Both the position numbers and the translations under genes were made by a program. Shown piece after piece: positions 57,421 to 64,000 of a stretch of 64,000 bases of DNA. Each line of letters starts with the position of its first letter. The stretch's first letter is position 1. The stretch spans positions 7,750,001 to 7,814,000 of the forward strand of contig OX419760.1 of NCBI GenBank assembly GCA_948567375.1, read 5' to 3'. The stretch comes from Lunularia cruciata. Lineage: Eukaryota > Streptophyta > Marchantiopsida > Lunulariales > Lunulariaceae. Below the pieces are notes generated by a model. The model ran no database searches. It was not told the origin of the DNA and saw nothing but the letters and a program-made list of their open reading frames with translations.

Positions 57421-57759
57421 CATCAAGTATCATTTTCTCAGACAGGTTGTATCTAATAATATGATTTAGTTAGTCAAGAGTGAGGGTAAACTCAATCTTG
57501 CTGATGCTTTTACAAAAGTGATATCTGTGGAAAAAAAATTGAGACATCATGTCAAATTGCAGGTGTTGCATATGGACACAAGTAGAGTAGATTAGCAATG
57601 TTTTATCTCTAGATATGATTTTTACTCTATCTTGTTTAGGCTACGGCTTAGTTCTAGTTAACTCTAGTTTACAGAGGGACCTATGTTAGGCCTCCTTCTA
57701 GAACTTCCTATAGAGTAACCATATAGGTAATAGAGGTTAAGGACCCCAAGACATGAGTC

Positions 57760-58006
57760 AAGGGGGAGATTTTTAGGAGTTAACTCAAGTCTGGAGTAAC
57801 CCAAGTTAGCCTTATTGTGACAATAAGTCTAGGGTTGGACTACTATATGTGCGGGCCAATAGGAGCTCTGGATGACACATTACTTTGATGATTAGAAATG
57901 TGATTTTGCGTGTTCTTATGGATGTAGCCTTGATGAGGTGAACCACTTATCTTCTTGTGAGATCATGGTGAATGCTTAACTTGTGTATTATTGAATTGGA
58001 TTTGTA
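57760..58006 (+). repeat. E polypurine tract and 3' LTR
   Basis: Polypurine tract AAGGGGGAGA inside 57760-57770, then an LTR of 236 bp (57771-58006) starting TTTTAGGAGTTAACTC and ending GATTTGTA. Confidence 0.88.
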
Positions 58007-58827
58007 GCTTCATTGTTGATAAGGATTGGTGTCATTGGCATGAGTGACTCTCCAAGTACTTTGACCGCCATTACTAAGTTTAGGGATGATTCCCCTTGCA
58101 TTATATGATTCTTTTTGAAAGTACATACTTGACATTGCAATGCCTCCATTGTCATCTTGATCTCCTAAAACTAATTCAACATCCCCTACATTCCTTACAT
58201 TAGATCCTACAACTATGGCTCCATGATTTGTAGACATGGTAAATCCTCAATTATTACTTCCTACTTTATAGAGGGTTAATATAATCACTTGAGAGGGAGC
58301 ATGAATAATTAGAACTACCATTGAGACCTTAGTGTCTATCACTTGTTGATAATATGTCTCACTAAAATTGCATATTACAAAATCCCTAAACATCACTTTT
58401 GGTCTAACTACATAATGTATTTCTACTTGAGTGTTGAAAGGGAAAAGATTTGGTATATTTAGGTCCATTGCATCATAATTTGTAAATAAAATCAAAATTG
58501 GATATAAATTGTCAAATCACACTCTCTATCATTTATATGTAGGATCATGGGTTTGGCAAATTCATTACTATGTTAATGAATTGTGCTCCAAAATAGTAAA
58601 CAAGGTATACTCTCATTTGCTCATGTTAGATATACATAATCTTGATGTGGAATGGATTCAAAAACAAAAAGTGAGATGCAAGAAATTGTACTCTAGGAGC
58701 ATCCATTACATCCTCTCTCTAAAACACCCTCAATCTATTGATTGAACTACTTTTTCTCCCCTTGAGATTACTAAGTCTCAGTGGCTCATGTTCATCCAAG
58801 AGGAATGATCCACTCACTGGATTAAGA
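58007..58827 (-). pseudogene. B2 gag, N-terminal part
   Basis: Continuation of B2 gag beyond copia element E. Minus-strand frames 58010-58237 and 58247-58495 read SNVRNVGDVELVLGDQDDNGGIA and FPFNTQVEIHYVVRPKVMFRDFVICNF, which match the B1 and C gag starts. Confidence 0.75.
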
Positions 58828-58829
58828 CA

Positions 58830-59427
58830 CTTGCTCTGATACCATTGTAACCATTATGAGGAAAAGAGAAACACAATAGAAATATAAGGCTTCGTCCCTC
58901 AATACTCCAATGTCCCAAAGGAGCACCTTGTCTTTATTATATAGCAAAGATGATCCTCTCAAATGGAGTTGTACCCGTGAATAAGATACATGGATTGGTA
59001 GTATGTTAGTGAGCTCCACCCTTAGATTAGTTGTATGGATTGGTGACATGTCAATCCTTGTCCAATTTGGTTGGTGGAACAAGTTTGACCAAAGGGAATC
59101 TTTGGAAAATCTTCTTGTAGGAAGCCCAAAACATCATGGATGAGATACCATTGGAAAGCTCTCAATGAGACAAATAAGGGGGAGAAGAAAACACCTCTTT
59201 TCTTAAATATGAGGAATCAATTGTTTTTTGAGACCTAATTTATTTGTTTAGGCCTCCAAAATTGGCTTTAAGATTTCAATGTGGTTTTGGTCTTTGCCTT
59301 AATAGTGGAAGTACTCTTTTGGTGACACCTTTATCTGATCTACTTAGACTATCATATATAACATCTCCCAAGATATTACCAAGCTAGTTTCTACCTCTAG
59401 ATAACATGTCTAGCTAATGGTGTTACA
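58830..59427 (-). repeat. B2 5' LTR and primer-binding site
   Basis: LTR 58846-59427 (TGTAACCATTATGAGG to ATGGTGTTACA on the plus strand). Minus-strand primer site TGGTATCAGAGC lies within 58830-58844 and is a perfect 12-base match to the initiator tRNA-Met site. Confidence 0.9.
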
Positions 59428-59432
59428 TTGAG

Positions 59433-62200
59433 GTATACCTTTCAAGATCAATCTATTGCTAAGTAGTACTCCATTGATAGTCCAACCCATCAAATTCTCA
59501 CCAAAAGAGTTAGAGGAAATTTGAAAAGAATCATTGAGTTTTTGGAGAAGGATTTTATACAACATAGTACATTTTACTGGGGAAAATTACTACTCTTTGT
59601 ATCAAAGAAGGATGGTGGGTCATTTTGATTTTGTATTGATTACCATGGTATTAATGAAAAAAGCCATGAAGAAATGCATATTCCTTGTCTTGAATTGATG
59701 ATTTGTTGGATCAATTGAGTGGAGCAAGATACTTCTCAAAGTTAGATCTTCATAGAGGCTATTGGTATATTCCTATTAATAAGGAGGATGTGCAAAAGAT
59801 TACCTTTTGCACAAAGCATGGACATTTTGAAAAGAGAGTTTTACCTTTTGGGCTCCCAATACTTGGATCATTCTCATGGATCAAATGCATTGGGTGCTGG
59901 AAGGGCTATTAGACTATACGTGATATTATTTGGATAATTTAAATTTTATAAGAAGATAAAGGTAGAATATAGTAACCATATACAAGAAGTCTTAAGATGA
60001 TTATGCCAATGGAATTTGTACTTCAAGAAGTCCAAGTGTGCCTTTTACTAGAAGGAAGTTGCCTTCTTCAGTCATAAGGTCTCAACAAAGGAGATCAAGA
60101 TAGAAAAGAAGAAAATCAAGGCCATTACCAATTGACCTAATCTTAAGGATGCTATAAAAGTTTGAGCATTTAATGGATTGGCAAATTTACCAATGGTTCA
60201 TCTACTATTTTGCTGATGTAGCCACACTATTGATTGATATCTTAGGGAAGAAAACAAGCTTTGAATGGACCACCAAGCAATCAAAAGCATCACTAAAGGA
60301 TATGGTGTCTTCACAAGCTATCCTTCAACCATATGATCCTCAATTACCTTGTGTGATTGATTTTAAGACTTTTCACTTTGCAATTAGAGTTATGTTGAAA
60401 CAAGAATGTTTTGCCTTTTTATCTTGATGACTAAATGCAACAGAAAGGAATTATTCCACCCAAGATCAAGAACAACTTGCAAGGGTGTATGCAACAAGGG
60501 TGTGGGAACATTCCGTCTTGGAGAACAAGTGATAATGCAATCTGATTACAAACTCTTGTTACAATCCTTACATTTGGAACACATGATGAGTTTAAATCAC
60601 CAATGGGAGGAACAACTATAATTTTTGATATCAAATTACAAAACAAACCCAAAAATTTCTATCTCATTCTTGATCTCTTATCACAATAACTTGATTTGAA
60701 GATTCTTCTTGAATCTCCCTTGATAGTAACAATGACCATAATGTTGATGTACTCCACAATAGATATAGAGTTCAAGACTACTCTACAATAAGATCCCTTC
60801 TTACATCTTTTGAAAAGTTGCCATGCAGCACATGACAAGGAGTACAATACTTTTCATTCAAGGATGGAATTCTATTTAGTAAGAATCAAGTCTATGTTCC
60901 AAATATAAGAGACTTACAACTTGTGTGACTTCAAGAAGCACATGACTTACCAATCATTAGCCACTTGGGTGTAGACAAAACCTTGAGTATACTACAATGA
61001 AAATGGTGGTGGCTCAATATAGCAAACAAGGTTTGAGAGTTTGTCCAATCTTATGAGAGTTGCCAATGCAAAAAAACCAAAAACCGAGTGGACTACCACA
61101 ACCACTCAAAATTTCATCTAACCAATAGAAACTTGTGAGCTTAGATCTCATCACATCCTTGCCAAGTATAGACCAAGGCCATACATCAATTGTCATATTT
61201 TTTGATAAGCTCAACAAGTAGATTCACTTGGCACATACCATGGATATTGTAGATGCTCCAATGTAAGCATAGATCTACTTTGATATGAACTTCAAAAATC
61301 ATGGGATGGTAAGGTTTCTCATCTTTGATCTTGATTCTTCATTCATTGGTAACTTTTGGAAAGCACTTTTTAAGCTACTTTGTACCAAGCGTGCCTTGTC
61401 TACTACCTATCATCTCCAAACTAATGGATAAATAAAACAAGAAAATTTCACCTTGAAATATATGCTATATGCCTTTGTCAATGTTCATCAAACCAGTTGG
61501 GATACTTGTCTTGAGGTTACCAAGTTTGCTTACAATATTTCCAAGCACACAAGTATTGGATTCTCTCTTTTTTTTTCCTTAATTATGTGCAAGATCTACT
61601 TGTTCTATATTCTTGCTCAATCACCATCACAAGCTCCTCATACTTCCACTTTCTTGTCTATGTTGTTTAAATCCTTACACCAAGCAAAGTCTCATTTCCT
61701 TGTTGCTCAAAATTTTCTATGTGGATCAACATCATCATGATCTCACCTTTTAGAAAAGTGATAAGGTTATAATCTCCTCTAGTAACCTTCCTCTCTCTCT
61801 CTCTTGAGATCCAAGTTTTTAAACTTGCTCCTAATTTGGATAATGCCCTTTGCTATTTAGATCATTTCTCCTAATGTCTACAAATTTTCCATTTCTTGTT
61901 ACATGACGATTCACCTTGTATTCCATATCTCAAAGTTAAAACTCTTTCTTTCTTATCCATCTTCTTTCTCTATTTATATCCAACCTCCATCTCCTCCAAT
62001 CTCTATTAATGATCATGAAGAATAAAAGGTTGATTTTATACTTGCACATGAAGACATCGAATGTAGTTGCTAATGACACACTAAACATAAGATCCTTTGG
62101 AAAGGGTACACTCTTCACAATGCCACATAGAAGTCTCATTCTCATCTCCAAAATGCACATGTACATATCCAAGAGTTAGAAGAGTCCATGGTGAAAAGAA
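59433..62200 (+). pseudogene. A1 RT, RNase H, integrase and chromodomain
   Basis: RT at about 59450-59960: open LDQLSGARYFSKLDLHRGYWYIPINKEDVQK (59703-59810); the catalytic FLDD box is destroyed (ILFG, stop). RNase H near 60300-60620 (LQPYDPQLPCVIDFKTF). Integrase from about 60940 (HLGVDKTL), with CQC-like sequence near 61065 and an open NVHQTSWDTCLEVTKFAYN, SKHTSIGFS (61475-61565). Chromodomain-like remnants near 62010-62150. The most decayed pol in the nest, as expected for the oldest copy. Confidence 0.75.
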
Positions 62201-62226
62201 TATCATCAACTAGCAATAGGAGAATA

Positions 62227-62676
62227 TGTAATAATATGGAGTTAATAAAAGCTAAGGAATTATTAGAATAGACAACATATATAGCAAAAATGATGTAGAA
62301 CTAGGATAACTTAAATAATTTTCCAAAATGTTCTAGAAGCATTTAAGAAGCTTAATGGTAGAATACCCTGGAAGCATCTAGAAAACTTTGGGATAAGAAG
62401 CTTTTAGGGACTTTGAGAGATGGAGTAACTTGTATGGCAAGTTGATGGCTAGCTTAGCTTATATGCAAAGTACATGGCTAGCTTAACTTGAAATCCAAGA
62501 AATACAGCTTTGGAGAAGAATCTTCCTTAGAAGCTACTTGAAGACATGGTATTTTAATGGCCTTTAAATACCAATGCCAAAGCTCATGCTCATTCAGAGT
62601 TTTCCTCATTTGAGAATTTTGAGATGACATTCTATTTTGATACTCCATTCTACTAATTCTCTCCTTGGTTGTATAT
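62227..62676 (+). repeat. A1 3' LTR
   Basis: Starts TGTAATAATATGGAG after GGAGAATA, shares the GTAGAACTAG subfamily block and TTTAAGAAGCTT with the 5' LTR, and has a TTTAAATACC box. The end is degraded near GGTTGTATA, so the last base is approximate. Confidence 0.8.
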
Positions 62677-63300
62677 AATTTCCTCTTTCATGTTTGATTG
62701 TTACAAGTGTTGTTGAAAGAAAGGCCTCCATAATTGCTAAAAGTCTTCAAATTACCTTGACCTTAAATAAAATACCTATTTTTATAGAAGATGTTAATAA
62801 TAAATTTATCTAAATTTATAGCTATTATAAAAGAACGTTGAAGATTTTTACCCATAACTTTATAAATTTTAACTAGTTTTGGACAACTGAATTTCTTCTT
62901 TTGGACATAAAGGATTGAAGAAAAAGAATGTCACTATAATTATAAATCATAAATAGCCTTTTATATAACTATATGTTTTATATAATATTCACTAACTTTA
63001 TGGATACAAGCATTATCATAAAAATGCTTAAAGATATAAAAACTCAACAAACACCCTTAGAAACATCATAGTATTAACTATTTTCACTATAAAATCATAT
63101 ACTCAAGCAATTTTATCATTTATTGATCATTTAATTATATATGAATACAAAATACCTCTCTGGTATACAACAATGAATATATGTTTATTTGATACTTTTG
63201 TGTTATCACATTATTTAAAAATCCTTAGCTAATTTGTTAGGATACTTGAGTAACTATCACAACAACTATAGTTATGGTAACATATATTACTAAGCTAGTT
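62677..63300. other. AT-rich flank, no gene seen
   Basis: Strongly AT-rich with no open frame or transposon signature that I can support. Probably the original right flank of A1. Confidence 0.5.
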
Positions 63301-63683
63301 TGTAACCAACCAGGAAGAGAAATAAAATACTGTAAGATCAAACTAAAATCTCTCAATTGAAAGACATTCTAAATGCTTGAACTCACGCCAAGCTTAGGTA
63401 TCTATAGGTAAACTAGATAAAAGACTCCTTAGCAAACTTCCAAGGAAGTTTCATTTAAATAGCCACTTTTCTTGGAGTTTAAGTTAACTTAGGAGTTTAC
63501 TTGGCATATGAGCTAAGCCAACTCTTTTTACTTGGTGTACAAGCTAATCAACCTTATGGAAGTTTCTAGAAGCTTCTAATCAAGAATTTCTTTGATGCTT
63601 TTAGAATATTCTTAGAATTCTTAGATGTATACTAGTTTTACCTCCTTTTAGTTGTATTGAGCATATGCTAACTTGGTATTACA
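63301..63683 (-). mobile_element. Solo A-related LTR
   Basis: 383 bp in reverse orientation, TGTAACCAACCAGG to CTTGGTATTACA on the plus strand. Read on the minus strand it has the A-family plan: TGTAATA start, ATTCTAAGAATATTCTA, AGAAGCTTCTAGAA, repeated TGGCTTAGCT/CCAAGTAA, and a TTCAATTGAGAG region near the end. It is diverged from the other A LTRs and no TSD is clear. Confidence 0.65.
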
Positions 63684-64000
63684 TTTAGTGGGAGTTATTT
63701 ACATTGTTAGTATTTCCTTGTGTATTGTACACCATGTATATCATCAAGACCATTGATATTAAGGTTGGGTTCTTTGTTTTCCACAAAGGAGTATACCTTG
63801 AATTTGAATTTGAGAGCACTCAATTTTCCCAAGTTAATGTCCAAATTCTTAGTTGTGGTGTACTACTTTTGTAAGTATAACCTAGATTCTTTAGATAGTG
63901 ATGTAGTTTTGTAGCAATGTATATATGCATGAAAATTGGTGTATGATGGTATGAGTTCCTAAGATTGATGTTTCTCATTCAAAAATGTCCAAAATCTATA
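63684..64000. other. AT-rich flank at the window end
   Basis: A 64-codon open frame at 63720-63914 has no recognisable domain. Nothing else seen. Confidence 0.45.

Larger units (their letters stand above)
50507..58006 (+). mobile_element. E: Ty1/copia retrotransposon in B2 gag
   Basis: About 7.5 kb including an F solo LTR of 690 bp. LTRs start TGTTAGGAGTTA and end GATTTGCA/GATTTGTA; they are 241 bp (5', F removed) and 236 bp (3'). TSD GCTTT (50502-50506) and GCTTC (58007-58011). Primer site, long leader, gag, protease, integrase, RT, RNase H and polypurine tract follow in copia order. Several kilobase-scale domains keep long open stretches, so this is among the younger insertions. Confidence 0.9.
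45566..59427 (-). mobile_element. B2: chromovirus in A1, reverse orientation, hosting E and a solo F LTR
   Basis: Low-coordinate LTR 45566-46165 is the 3' LTR and 58846-59427 the 5' LTR. TSD TTGAG is identical on both sides (45561-45565 and 59428-59432), and the A1 pre-RT region is continuous without it. From high to low coordinates it carries primer site, gag, protease, RT, integrase and chromodomain. Gag is broken by copia element E and by a solo F LTR. Confidence 0.92.
11284..62676 (+). mobile_element. A1: outermost Ty3/gypsy chromovirus, hosting the nest
   Basis: The 5' LTR (11284-11667) and 3' LTR (62227-about 62676) share a subfamily-specific stretch (GTAGAACTAG followed by AACTTA...) not seen in the other A copies. 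After the 5' LTR come a tRNA-Met primer site and gag to 12183. Gag resumes at about 44906, is cut again at 45565, and pol resumes at 59428 and runs through RT, RNase H, integrase and chromodomain to the 3' LTR. Two interruptions, D and B2, account for the remaining about 46.5 kb. Its own TSD is unclear (GATTT before the 5' LTR; AATTT is a possible partner after 62676). All coding parts are decayed. This is the oldest insertion in the block by position. Confidence 0.75.

Noticed and set aside
63720-63914. 64-codon plus-strand frame near the window end
   Set aside because: No domain, AT-rich context and no splice or start context to support it.

Overview
This is a stretch of a plant nuclear genome. 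The left 6.4 kb carries two spliced host genes of ordinary composition. One is the 3' part of an acyl-CoA thioesterase (ACOT9-like, three exons visible). The other is a complete two-exon psbQ gene for the lumenal 16-17 kDa subunit of photosystem II, with a chloroplast transit peptide, a twin-arginine thylakoid signal and an AHA cleavage site. Plastid targeting, psbQ and canonical GT-AG introns show a green plant. The short introns (162, 477 and 307 bp) and compact genes would fit a bryophyte or another seed-free plant, but I cannot name the species.

Between the genes and the transposon block lie a GC-richer, 5'-truncated fragment of a LINE-like element (7657-8385, minus strand) and about 3 kb of AT-rich DNA without genes.

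From about 11.28 kb to 62.68 kb I read the window as one nested LTR-retrotransposon structure, reconstructed from LTRs, primer-binding sites, target-site duplications (TSDs) and pol sequences that stop at one LTR and resume after the matching one. The names are mine. A, B and C are Ty3/gypsy chromoviruses with a C-terminal chromodomain, D is a second gypsy type, E is Ty1/copia, and F is known only from solo LTRs. The outer element is A1 (11284-62676). D (12184-44905, minus) sits in its gag. A2 (13733-37047) and A4 (37318-44008) sit in the D integrase/RNase H region. B1 (15998-33732) sits in the A2 reverse transcriptase, A3 (20837-32232) in the B1 integrase, and C (23208-29761) in the A3 RNase H. 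That is six levels. B2 (45566-59427, minus) is a second insertion in A1. It holds an F solo LTR and the copia element E (50507-58006), whose own 5' LTR holds another F solo LTR. Further solo LTRs interrupt A2 and A4.

Nearly all transposon coding sequence is decayed by in-frame stops and frameshifts, so these entries are pseudogenes. C and E are the best preserved. All families with a visible primer-binding site use one matching initiator tRNA-Met. The points most worth a second look are the nest itself, palindromic heat-shock-element-like sites repeated in A LTRs, a SAP-like domain in the long leader of E, a 35-nt motif shared between the LINE fragment and a second site near 4.26 kb, and a 15-codon triplication in the B2 reverse transcriptase.
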